A stretch of DNA of 16,864 bases from UBA9547 sp044349205 (lineage in GTDB: Bacteria; Bacteroidota; Bacteroidia; Cytophagales; UBA9547). The stretch's first letter is position 1. Every line of letters starts with the position of its first letter. Of this stretch, positions 1-7,247 are shown piece after piece. The stretch lies in NCBI GenBank assembly GCA_044349205.1, contig JBIKRJ010000030.1, forward strand, positions 1 to 16,864, in the 5' to 3' direction. Under the pieces are notes generated by a model. That model was not told the origin of the DNA, did no database searches, and saw only the letters and a list, made by a program, of their open reading frames with translations. The translations under genes and the position numbers were made by a program.

Positions 1-1822
1 TGTGTAATTGTTGTTTTCCAAACTGTAGGGTGGTTTCCTCGTCATCCTCCACTTCTTTCTTTTTGCCCAACATTTGCGAAGGAATAGTTTCGTCCACTTT
101 CAGGTTCAAGCGTGTACGCACCTTTGCGTGGTAGTCTTCCAGGGCGGTTACCTCTTCGAAAGGACTTCGTTCGACAGGTTCGCGTTGGTTAGTCGATAAG
201 GGGAGCGAGTTCAGGGGAAGTCGCAATCCAACAGGCGAATTGCCTGGAATTAGGAAAAGATGTTTGCGGCGCAATTGCCATGGGCTACTAAGCCAGCGGT
301 TGTCCCAATAGTTCCAGGCCAAAGGCAAAACGAACCCTACGGGTGAATTGGGGTCGCGATTCAGGAGTTCGGCAAGTTTTTTTCGTTCTAGGGGGTCTTT
401 CAGGTTGTATTGCAGGGGGTCTATATTGAGGGGCAATTTTTCTTCTTCCCACAAAAAGTAGAAAATATCTTCGAAGGCGGGCAAAGTATTGTTTTCATTC
501 ACGCCCAAATAATTGGCAACTCTTTTTAAGAAACGTTCTGCATCGCTGCTTTTTAGCGCATAGTCTCGTTTGTCTTCAGCAAATAAATGGGGGTTTTTCC
601 AAATGCTTTTACCATCTTTTCGCCACCAAAGCGACAATTGCCATCGGGGCAGAGGCTCTCCGGGGTACCATTTGCCTTGCCCGTGGTGCAGTAAACCTTC
701 GGGTGCAAATTGGTCTCTGAGGCGCAGCAGCAGGTCTCCAGCCAAATATCTTTTGTGAGCGCCGTCGGCTGCGGTGTTCCATTGCGCCGACTCCATATCT
801 TCCACCGAAACAAAGGTGGGTTCGCCACCCATGGTCAAACGGACATCGTTTTGGGCAAAGTATTCATCTACCATTCTGCCCAATCCCAAGGCCGCTGCCC
901 ATTCGGCTTCGGTGTAGGGTTTCGAAACTCTGGGGTCTTCGTGAATACGTGATACCTCGTTGCTAAACTGAAAATCGACCACTTCGCACAACTCGCTGTA
1001 GCCAGTTACAGGAGCGGCACTTACGGGGTCGGGGGCACAAGCCAGTGGAATATGCCCCTCGCCTGTGAGGAGGCCAGAAGTGGCATCTAACCCTATCCAA
1101 CCTGCGCCAGGTACATATACTTCAGCCCACGCATGCAAGTCGGTAAAATCTTTTTCTGGACCTGAAGGGCCATCTATCGCTTTTTGGTCGGCTGTGAGCT
1201 GTACCAGGTAGCCTGAAACAAAGCGCGCAGCCAAGCCCAGGTGTCGAAAAGTTTGCACCAGCACAAAAGCAGAGTCGCGGCACGAACCCAAGCCCATTTG
1301 CAAGGTCTCTTCGCAGGTTTGAATGCCAGTCTCCAGGCGTATGGTGTAGTTTACCTTGTGGTATAGGTCTTGATTGATTTTTACAAGAAAATCAACCATT
1401 TCCAAGCCTTTTATTTCTCTGTATGGCGCTACCCAATCCATGAGCAAGGGCCCGCTTTCTTTTATTTCCAAATACGGAAGCAATTCTTTGCTCAATTGTT
1501 CGCTGTATGCGAATGGGTATTCCAGTGCATAGTCTTCAATGAAAAAATCGAAAGGATTGACAACGGTTAGGTCGGCAATTACCTCCACTTCAAAGCGTAA
1601 TTGGTCGGTTTTCTCTAAAAAAACCACCCTGGCCAAAAAGTTGCCAAAGGGGTCTTGTTGCCAGTTGATGAAATGTTTTTCAGGATATATTTTTAGGGAA
1701 TAGGCAAGAATGGAAGTGCGGCTGTGTACGGCGGGTCGCAATCGGAACACATGTGGTGACAAGGACACGAATCGGTCGTACTTGTACGAGGTTTTGTGGG
1801 AAAGGGCAACTCTGATGGACAT
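1..1822 (-). CDS. Transglutaminase-like / DUF2126 family protein (3' end beyond window)
   Basis: The frame is open from an ATG at 1822 down to the left edge, giving 607 codons with no stop, so the C-terminal part is missing. The N-terminus (MSIRVALSHKTSYKYDR) matches the bacterial transglutaminase N-terminal region. A transglutaminase-like core follows with its cysteine-protease-type triad visible: Cys181 in GSCRDSAF, His230 in DLHAW and Asp246 in GLDATSG. After about residue 310 (LTMGGEPTFVSVED) it reads as the DUF2126 region, with many Trp residues (WQLSLWWRKDGKS). Known family members are about 1,100 residues long and often sit beside alpha-E (DUF403) and circularly permuted ATP-grasp proteins, so such partners may lie to the left. 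The substrate is unknown; a role in peptide crosslinking or amide chemistry is inference. No signal peptide is seen, so it is probably cytoplasmic. A short in-frame stretch around 151-222 looks repeat-derived (see findings). Confidence 0.9.
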   Translation of the reverse strand, partial: MSIRVALSHKTSYKYDRFVSLSPHVFRLRPAVHSRTSILAYSLKIYPEKHFINWQQDPFGNFLARVVFLEKTDQLRFEVEVIADLTVVNPFDFFIEDYALEYPFAYSEQLSKELLPYLEIKESGPLLMDWVAPYREIKGLEMVDFLVKINQDLYHKVNYTIRLETGIQTCEETLQMGLGSCRDSAFVLVQTFRHLGLAARFVSGYLVQLTADQKAIDGPSGPEKDFTDLHAWAEVYVPGAGWIGLDATSGLLTGEGHIPLACAPDPVSAAPVTGYSELCEVVDFQFSNEVSRIHEDPRVSKPYTEAEWAAALGLGRMVDEYFAQNDVRLTMGGEPTFVSVEDMESAQWNTAADGAHKRYLAGDLLLRLRDQFAPEGLLHHGQGKWYPGEPLPRWQLSLWWRKDGKSIWKNPHLFAEDKRDYALKSSDAERFLKRVANYLGVNENNTLPAFEDIFYFLWEEEKLPLNIDPLQYNLKDPLERKKLAELLNRDPNSPVGFVLPLAWNYWDNRWLSSPWQLRRKHLFLIPGNSPVGLRLPLNSLPLSTNQREPVERSPFEEVTALEDYHAKVRTRLNLKVDETIPSQMLGKKKEVEDDEETTLQFGKQQLH

Positions 1823-1835
1823 TTTTAGGAAGGTT

Positions 1836-1867
1836 TAAAGGTATAGGCAACTTGAAATTTAGACAAA
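1836..1867 (-). promoter_or_regulatory. Possible Bacteroidota-type promoter of the transglutaminase gene
   Basis: On the minus strand TTTG (1867-1864) is followed after 20 nt by TACCTTTA (1843-1836). This is one base off the TAnnTTTG -7 consensus, with spacing near the usual 19. It lies 14-45 bp upstream of the ATG at 1822. It is a weak match in AT-rich DNA. The rest of 1823-2094 is AT-rich and shows no other clear signal. Confidence 0.3.
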
Positions 1868-2094
1868 AATCTTTTCAGAATGAAATTTCACCTTTAAAAG
1901 AGGTTTTTTGACTTAAATAACATGGTGTAAAAGAGTCTAAAAATGCCCAAATAAAACAAAATAAATTCATTAGATTGTGGCATTTCACATCCTCTCCAAG
2001 TTAGGTAAACTACGAACTACTAATTATTAAATTTATGATACCATATTTTATAGAAAAATTTTATATTATTGTGGTTTTTTAAAAAATACGCATT

Positions 2095-2889
2095 ATGAAA
2101 AACGCTTTTCGCTTTACTTTTTTCACGCTGTGTTGGGGTGTGGTGTTTTCTGCCCAAGCCAATGACAATTTGTTTACACTGCTAAGAAAAGATAGTAGAG
2201 TCAAAGATCCTGTAATCGTAGAAGATAGTATGACTTTTGCCATAGCTACCCCCAAAGACACCAGTCTGGTAAAAGATATAAATGGCAATACCTATCCTAT
2301 TGTGACCATAGGCACGCAGGTATGGATGGCAGAAAACCTGCGCAGCTCCAACTACAGCGACGGCACGGCGATACCTTTGATGGCTGATGCTACCTCTTGG
2401 GCAACCAACTACAACAACAAAACCAAGCTGCCCATGATGTGCTGGTACGACAACGATCAAGCCACCTATACGGCCAACAAGTGTGGTGCCTTGTACAACT
2501 GGTACGTTGTGAGCCCCACTACCAACGGCGGCAAGAATCTGTGCCCCACAGGCTGGCACGTGCCCAATAATGCGGAATGGACAACATTGATTGATTTTTT
2601 GGGTGGTGAAACCGTGGCGGGCGGCAAGATGAAAACGACGGGTGCCACACAGTGGAAATCGTTGAACATGGGTGAGACCAATAGCAGTGGCTTTTCAGGG
2701 GTTCCTGGCGGTCTTCGCCACTACGATGGTGGTTTCTACGACATTGGCTACTTCAGCTATTGGTGGAGTTCTTCAGAGGTCAATCCCTTCTACGCATGGA
2801 ACCGCTACCTGTTTTATGGTGGCGGCTACGTCTACAGGGGCGCCTATGGCAAGGATTTTGGTTATTCAGTTCGTTGCCTAAGGGATTGA
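2095..2889 (+). CDS. Exported FISUMP-domain protein
   Basis: The protein has 264 residues. Residues 1-22 are a Sec signal peptide: a basic start (MKNAFR), a hydrophobic core and an AQA cleavage site before Asn23. There is no lipobox Cys. After a linker, residues about 61-264 form a Fibrobacter succinogenes major paralogous domain (TIGR02145 type). It begins DINGNTYPIVTIGTQVWMAE, continues with GALYNWY and LCPTGWHVPNNAEW, has WWSSSE near the end and finishes SVRCLRD. In this family the aromatic and cysteine-rich fold is typical of secreted or surface proteins of Bacteroidota and Fibrobacteres. Its biochemical role is not established. It stands alone between an AT-rich promoter region and a gene-free hairpin block, and no T9SS C-terminal sorting domain is seen. 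The ATG at 2095 is chosen because it places the signal peptide at the very start. Confidence 0.88.
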   Translation: MKNAFRFTFFTLCWGVVFSAQANDNLFTLLRKDSRVKDPVIVEDSMTFAIATPKDTSLVKDINGNTYPIVTIGTQVWMAENLRSSNYSDGTAIPLMADATSWATNYNNKTKLPMMCWYDNDQATYTANKCGALYNWYVVSPTTNGGKNLCPTGWHVPNNAEWTTLIDFLGGETVAGGKMKTTGATQWKSLNMGETNSSGFSGVPGGLRHYDGGFYDIGYFSYWWSSSEVNPFYAWNRYLFYGGGYVYRGAYGKDFGYSVRCLRD

Positions 2890-2900
2890 TTATTTCCGCC

Positions 2901-2925
2901 TGTGTTGGTGTTCTCACCTGACACA
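2901..2925 (+). terminator. Possible hairpin after the FISUMP gene
   Basis: tgtgt (2901-2905) pairs with acaca (2921-2925), and ggtg (2907-2910) pairs with cacc (2915-2918) around a 4-nt loop, 11 nt after the stop codon. No T-tract follows, so it could be a 3' stabilising stem rather than a terminator. Confidence 0.3.
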
Positions 2926-2991
2926 AATAACTATCAACAACATCCCTTGTCGCCCTAGTTTGAGCGCAGCGGTAACGAGGGCGGTTTAGAA

Positions 2992-3008
2992 AGCTGTTTG
3001 TAACAGCT
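2992..3008. repeat. Hairpin agctgt-ttgta-acagct
   Basis: A perfect 6-bp stem encloses the 5-nt loop ttgta. The central nonamer gtttgtaac is identical to the core of the hairpin at 3067-3099, which suggests the two belong to one repeat family. Confidence 0.55.
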
Positions 3009-3066
3009 ACAATACACTTTGAATCTCTACTTTGAGCTTGTAAAAGGGGAGTTGAAAACGCATTTC

Positions 3067-3099
3067 TCGTGCTCACTCGTTTGTAACGAGTGCGCACGA
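3067..3099. repeat. Long hairpin with ttgta loop
   Basis: tcgtgc (3067-3072) pairs with gcacga (3094-3099). After one T/C mismatch, cactcgt (3074-3080) pairs with acgagtg (3086-3092). The result is 13 base pairs around the loop ttgta (3081-3085). No T-tract follows, so it is not a classical terminator. It shares the core gtttgtaac with the hairpin at 2992-3008. Confidence 0.6.
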
Positions 3100-3211
3100 A
3101 GGCACTTGTACAAGCACAGCGAACAGAACCGTCAACTAAAAACTAAGAACTTCTAAACTTTGTACATCTAAACTTTTAAACTTTAAACTTGCCAACCTCC
3201 TCCGAGTTACG

Positions 3212-3242
3212 ATTGGCTTTTGGGGGCTTATTGCTACTTTTG
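3212..3242 (+). promoter_or_regulatory. Bacteroidota-type promoter ahead of cysE
   Basis: attg at 3212-3215 is followed after exactly 19 nt by tacttttg at 3235-3242. The second box is a full match to the TAnnTTTG -7 consensus, and the first is one base off TTTG. Transcription would start near 3247-3250, just before the ATG at 3265. This makes the in-frame ATG at 3220, which lies inside the promoter, an unlikely start. Confidence 0.6.
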
Positions 3243-3264
3243 CGAAAACACAATCGCGGTACAC

Positions 3265-4059
3265 ATGAAAATTGAACTGATAAAGAAGTTGCACGAAAGC
3301 CACAAGGCATTTGTAGAGCTGCCCGAGATAGATTTTTCGTATCAATTTATAGACCAAGTACTTGGTTTTCTTTTTCCCGAACATTCGCGCAAGCGCTACA
3401 AAAGCGTGCACGAGCTCGACAATGTGTACGACAGCTTGAAAGGCAACCTTTTCGAATTGCTCATGATTTCTTTCGACAATGACGAGGTGACGGCAGAAAA
3501 TGTGATGCATGGCTTTTGGGATCAGTTGCCCACTATTTACGAAACCATTAAAAAAGATGCCCATGCAATATATGTAGGCGACCCTGCTGCCTACAGCCAA
3601 AGCGAGGTGATATTGACCTATCCTGGTTTTTATGCCATTGCGGTACATCGATTGGCCCATGTTTTTTACCAATTCAAAGTGCCGTATTTGCCCCGTATTT
3701 TGGCCGAATATGCCCACCGTAAAACGGGTATCGACATACACCCCGGCGCCAGCATAGGTGAAAACTTTTGCATAGACCACGGCACTGGCATCGTGATTGG
3801 CGAAACCGCCGTCATTGGCAACAACGTGAAATTGTACCAAGGCGTAACTCTTGGTGCACTGAGCGTGGACAAAAATTTAGCCCAAACTAAGCGTCATCCC
3901 ACCTTGGAAGACGGCGTGGTCATTTATTCCAATGCGACTATTTTGGGAGGCGAAACCGTGATAGGCAAGGGTAGCATCGTAGGAGGTAATGTGTGGCTCA
4001 TCGAAAGCATTCCGCCACATTCTAGGGTGTACCACAAAGAAGAGGTGGTGATTAAATAA
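3265..4059 (+). CDS. cysE: Serine O-acetyltransferase
   Basis: This enzyme makes O-acetyl-L-serine from L-serine and acetyl-CoA, the first step of cysteine synthesis in the cytoplasm. The 264-residue protein has an alpha-helical N-terminal half and, from about residue 155, a left-handed beta-helix of hexapeptide repeats. By comparison with E. coli CysE, the catalytic residues are Asp157 in GIDIHP and His172 in DHGTGIVIGE. Asp106 in GDPAA fits the serine-binding position, and KRHPTLEDGV is the conserved loop. The frame extends up to an ATG at 3220, but the promoter at 3212-3242 and the family length favour 3265. The C-terminus ends VVIK instead of the usual GVPAR-type tail with terminal Ile. 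The tail that docks into O-acetylserine sulfhydrylase may therefore be absent. It is the first gene of a tight four-gene cluster. Confidence 0.92.
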   Translation: MKIELIKKLHESHKAFVELPEIDFSYQFIDQVLGFLFPEHSRKRYKSVHELDNVYDSLKGNLFELLMISFDNDEVTAENVMHGFWDQLPTIYETIKKDAHAIYVGDPAAYSQSEVILTYPGFYAIAVHRLAHVFYQFKVPYLPRILAEYAHRKTGIDIHPGASIGENFCIDHGTGIVIGETAVIGNNVKLYQGVTLGALSVDKNLAQTKRHPTLEDGVVIYSNATILGGETVIGKGSIVGGNVWLIESIPPHSRVYHKEEVVIK

Positions 4060-4090
4060 TAGTAAGAATCTGTTCAACAGTGGTTTTAAG

Positions 4091-4858
4091 ATGAAGTTAT
4101 TTTTGAAGCGCCTTTATTTTTTGTATGGCTTGCTCGTTTTCGTGGGGTGTATGGTCACGTTTACCACCCTAATCCTGCTTTCCATTTTTCTTGTTCCCCA
4201 TAAAAAGACCGCTGGAAGGGTCGCCTATTTTTTTCTACGTTGCTGGGGCTATGGCTTCAGTTTTTTGGTATTTATATTTTATCGGTTTCATGGTTTGGAA
4301 AACATTCAGAAAGACCAATCTTACGTGTTTGCTTCCAACCACAACTCGTTTTTAGACGGCATTGCCATTTGCCTTGCCATTCCCAACGATTTTCGTCCAC
4401 TAGGTAAAATTGAGCTTACCAAAGTGCCCATTTTTGGTTGGATGTATCGATATGTGGTTATTTTGGTGGATAGAAACAGCGTGGAAAGCCGTCAGCAGAG
4501 CATGTTGGAAATGAAACGGCATATGCAAGAAGGGATTTCGGTATTGGTTTTTCCTGAAGGAACGATGAATAAAACGTCCAGTTTGTTGCAGCCTTTCAAA
4601 AACGGGGCCTTTACCCTTGCCATCGAAACCCAACAACCCATTGTGCCAATGGTCATGTTCAATACCAAAAAATGCATGCCCCGAGTACCGAAGTTTGCTC
4701 TTTGGCCCGGAATTATCGACATACATTTTTTGCCTTCCATGGAAACCAAGGGCATGGTAAAAAGTGATTTGGAAACCTTGAAAAGAGAGGTGTTTGAGCA
4801 AATGGAAAACAAACTGCTTGAATTACAGGGCAAACCAGTTGCGTTGGCCACTCATTAG
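4091..4858 (+). CDS. plsC: 1-acyl-sn-glycerol-3-phosphate acyltransferase (PlsC family)
   Basis: This predicted inner-membrane enzyme adds a second acyl chain to lysophosphatidic acid to give phosphatidic acid for phospholipid synthesis. The 255-residue protein starts with a hydrophobic segment (about 9-35) and a second hydrophobic patch (about 45-65). It then carries the acyltransferase motifs: NHNSFLD at 83-89 with catalytic His84 and Asp89, the substrate-binding FPEGT at 154-158, and the later QPIVPMV segment. Length fits the family. It starts 31 bp after cysE and ends 20 bp before the next gene, so it is probably co-transcribed. Some PlsC-like proteins use other acceptors such as lyso-ornithine lipid. 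The family call is firm, but the exact substrate is inferred. Confidence 0.85.
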   Translation: MKLFLKRLYFLYGLLVFVGCMVTFTTLILLSIFLVPHKKTAGRVAYFFLRCWGYGFSFLVFIFYRFHGLENIQKDQSYVFASNHNSFLDGIAICLAIPNDFRPLGKIELTKVPIFGWMYRYVVILVDRNSVESRQQSMLEMKRHMQEGISVLVFPEGTMNKTSSLLQPFKNGAFTLAIETQQPIVPMVMFNTKKCMPRVPKFALWPGIIDIHFLPSMETKGMVKSDLETLKREVFEQMENKLLELQGKPVALATH

Positions 4859-4878
4859 AAAAGATTAAACGACAAGAA

Positions 4879-5886
4879 ATGAAAGTATTAGTCACGGGAC
4901 ACAAGGGGTACATTGGGGCACATTTGGTCCCTCTTTTGAAAGCCAAGGGCTATTTTGTCATTGGCAACGACATCGACTTGTTTGAAGGCTGTGAGTGGGA
5001 ACCACTGACAAAGCCCGACCTGGAGTGGAAGAAAGACTTGCGTAAAATAACCGAAGAAGACTTGCGAGGGATTGATTGTGTGATGCACTTGGCGGCCATT
5101 TCGAACGACCCTATGGGTGATTTGAATCCCCAAATCACCTACGACATCAACCGCGATGGCTCTATTCAGTTGGCGAAACTTTCCAAGAAAGCAGGGGTTT
5201 CCCGCTTTCTTTTTTCCAGTAGTTGTTCCATATATGGCAAAAGCGAAAAACCCTACATGACCGAAAGCGACCCTACAATTCCCCTTACAGCCTATGCCAT
5301 TTCAAAAATAGAAACTGAAAAAGCCGTTTCGGCTATGGCCGACGAACACTTTTCACCCGCATTTTTGCGTAACGCTACTGCCTATGGGCACTCGCCTATG
5401 TTGCGTATCGATTTGGTAGTGAATAATTTGTTGGCCTGTGCGGTGGCCCGTGGCGATATACGCATTATGAGCGACGGTTCGCCTTGGCGCCCCTTGGTGC
5501 ATTGCAAAGACATTGCCCGTGCCTTTGTCGCTTTTTTGGAAGCTCCTCGCGCCACAATTCACAACCAGATAGTGAACATAGGAGGCAATAAAGAAAATTT
5601 TCAAGTACGAGACGTGGGTAATTTGGTGCAAAAGTTTGTTCCTTCTGCCAGCATTGTTTACACGGGCGAAGTAGGCGCCGACTCGCGCGATTATAAAGTA
5701 AGCTTCGATTATTTACACCAGCTATTGCCTCATTTTCAGTTGGAATATACACTAGAGAAAGGAATGGAAGAACTTTTCTTCAAGTATAAGGAGCATGGCT
5801 TTTCGCAAAGTGATTTCGATAGCGACCAATTTGTGCGCTTACGTACCTTGAAGAAAAGGTTATCGCATATCGAAAATCAAACGTAG
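4879..5886 (+). CDS. NAD-dependent epimerase/dehydratase (extended SDR)
   Basis: The 335-residue protein has a Rossmann fold of the extended short-chain dehydrogenase type. It shows the nucleotide-binding motif GHKGYIG (7-13), an HLAAISNDPMG segment (70-80), the active-site SSSCSIYG (113-120) and the catalytic pair Tyr139/Lys143 in YAISK. LRNATAYG and WRPLVHCKDIARAF match a conserved subgroup usually annotated as a nucleotide-sugar epimerase or dehydratase. The substrate cannot be read from the sequence; a sugar nucleotide for surface polysaccharide is likely. The gene lies 20 bp after plsC and 11 bp before tilS. It is not a duplicate of gmd or fcl further right, because its motifs differ clearly. 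Confidence 0.85.
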   Translation: MKVLVTGHKGYIGAHLVPLLKAKGYFVIGNDIDLFEGCEWEPLTKPDLEWKKDLRKITEEDLRGIDCVMHLAAISNDPMGDLNPQITYDINRDGSIQLAKLSKKAGVSRFLFSSSCSIYGKSEKPYMTESDPTIPLTAYAISKIETEKAVSAMADEHFSPAFLRNATAYGHSPMLRIDLVVNNLLACAVARGDIRIMSDGSPWRPLVHCKDIARAFVAFLEAPRATIHNQIVNIGGNKENFQVRDVGNLVQKFVPSASIVYTGEVGADSRDYKVSFDYLHQLLPHFQLEYTLEKGMEELFFKYKEHGFSQSDFDSDQFVRLRTLKKRLSHIENQT

Positions 5887-5897
5887 TCATTTTTGCA

Positions 5898-7247
5898 ATG
5901 TCCGATTTTCTCACTCATTTACAGCATTATATTGAAAGCCATGCGCTTTTCAAGGCCAACGATCGAGTGCTTTTGGCAGTGAGTGGCGGAGTCGATTCGG
6001 TGGTGATGGCACAAGGTTTGCAACAATTGGGCTATAACTTTGGCATTGCCCATTGCAATTTCAAACTAAGAGGTGAAGAGTCGAATGCCGACGAAGAATT
6101 TGTGAGGCAACTTGCTCTGTCTTTTCAAGTACCTTTTTTTGTAAAACAATTCGAAACCAGTCAATTGGCTCAAGAAACCAAGGTTTCGATACAAATGGCG
6201 GCACGCGATTTGCGCTATGCCTGGCTGGAAGATATTCGACTTCAGCACGGCTTTTCTTGTGTGGCTACTGCCCATCATCAGAACGATTTGGTAGAAACGG
6301 TGCTGCTAAACTTGGTGCGAGGCACAGGTTTGGCTGGGTTTCATGGCATATTACCAAGGCAAGGTCATTTGGTGCGCCCTCTGTTGTTTGCTACTCGCGA
6401 ACAGGTAGAAGATTTTGCCAAAGACCACATTTTGAGGTGGCGCGAAGACAGCAGTAATGCTAGCAACAAATATGCCCGCAACCTACTTAGAAACAAAGTA
6501 GTTCCGCTTTTGAAGACATTAAATCCTTCGTTGGAAAGCACAATGCAAAGTACCGCTGAAAAGGTTGCTTTAGCCGAAAAAGTTTTGGCACAGCATGTAG
6601 AAGAGGCGAAAAGTAATTGGGTGACAGAAGCGCAAGGATTTGTAAAAATTGACATAAAAGGATTGCAATCTATGCCAAATGCAATGTATTTCTTGTATGC
6701 AATTTTACAAGAGTTTGGCTTTGCTTGGTCGGTAAGTAAAAAAGTGATGGAGTCGGGGAACAGTATTTCAGGAAAAATATTTTATTCATCTACCCATCGC
6801 TTGTTGAAAGACAGAGAAAATTGGATTATAGACCATAAAGAAGTGGCGAAATTTGTTCCGGTTTTTATTTTACCCACCACCCAGACTGTGCGTTTATCTT
6901 TTGGTAAAGTGCTGAATTTGAAATTATTGGAAGGTGGGCTCGAACTGCTTCCAACTTTGAAAAGCAAGTCGGCGGTTATGTTGGATTACGACAAGTTGGT
7001 TTTTCCGCTTACCCTCAGAAGCTGGCAAGAGGGTGATTCTTTTGTACCCTTTGGAATGGAAGGTGAAAAGAAAGTAAGCGATTTTTTGATAGATGCGAAA
7101 TACAACCTTTTTGAAAAAGAAAGGGTTTTGATTTTGCAAAGTGAACAAGACATTGCGGCCGTGATAGGTAGCAGGTCGGGGCAGCGCTATGCAATAGGAA
7201 GCGGTACCCAAAAAATATTGGTAGCCGAATTAGCTGTTGTTGGCTGA
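5898..7247 (+). CDS. tilS: tRNA(Ile)-lysidine synthase
   Basis: TilS attaches lysine to the wobble cytidine (C34) of the CAU-anticodon tRNA(Ile). This changes its charging to isoleucine and its reading to AUA, and it is normally essential. The 449-residue protein has the N-type ATP pyrophosphatase loop SGGVDS (29-34), the HCNFKLRGEES segment (52-62), AARDLRYAW (101-109) and the ATAHHQNDLVET motif (123-134). The C-terminal tRNA-binding domain is also present (SWQEGDSFVPFGM, then VSDFLID and the final IGSGTQKILVAE), so it is a full-length form. It starts 11 bp after the SDR gene as the last gene of the cluster. Its last 18 bp overlap the 3' end of the opposing kinase gene. Confidence 0.95.
   Translation: MSDFLTHLQHYIESHALFKANDRVLLAVSGGVDSVVMAQGLQQLGYNFGIAHCNFKLRGEESNADEEFVRQLALSFQVPFFVKQFETSQLAQETKVSIQMAARDLRYAWLEDIRLQHGFSCVATAHHQNDLVETVLLNLVRGTGLAGFHGILPRQGHLVRPLLFATREQVEDFAKDHILRWREDSSNASNKYARNLLRNKVVPLLKTLNPSLESTMQSTAEKVALAEKVLAQHVEEAKSNWVTEAQGFVKIDIKGLQSMPNAMYFLYAILQEFGFAWSVSKKVMESGNSISGKIFYSSTHRLLKDRENWIIDHKEVAKFVPVFILPTTQTVRLSFGKVLNLKLLEGGLELLPTLKSKSAVMLDYDKLVFPLTLRSWQEGDSFVPFGMEGEKKVSDFLIDAKYNLFEKERVLILQSEQDIAAVIGSRSGQRYAIGSGTQKILVAELAVVG

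Larger units (their letters stand above)
2890..3264. other. Gene-free intergenic block with several hairpins
   Basis: No credible gene is present; the short frames here lack coding character. The block holds an imperfect hairpin at 2901-2925, an inverted repeat cgccct/agggcg at 2951-2956 and 2978-2983, hairpins at 2992-3008 and 3067-3099, and the palindrome cttgtacaag at 3105-3114. After about 3135 it turns AT-rich with repeated taaactt words, and the cysE promoter follows at 3212-3242. The density of dyads suggests an interspersed repeat or structured RNA rather than a simple spacer; this is inference. Confidence 0.6.

Noticed and set aside
553..952. Open frames on both strands within the left-edge gene
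   Set aside because: They lie inside the transglutaminase/DUF2126 reading frame, which carries the recognised catalytic motifs and explains the region.
2780..3097. A 105-residue minus-strand frame over the FISUMP end and the hairpin block
   Set aside because: It overlaps the end of a confident gene and then runs through palindromic DNA. The protein is Arg/Thr-rich with no domain, so it looks like a translated repeat.
3136..3840. A 234-residue open frame on the minus strand opposite cysE
   Set aside because: It is a shadow of the strongly conserved cysE frame on the other strand, and its sequence matches no recognisable family.
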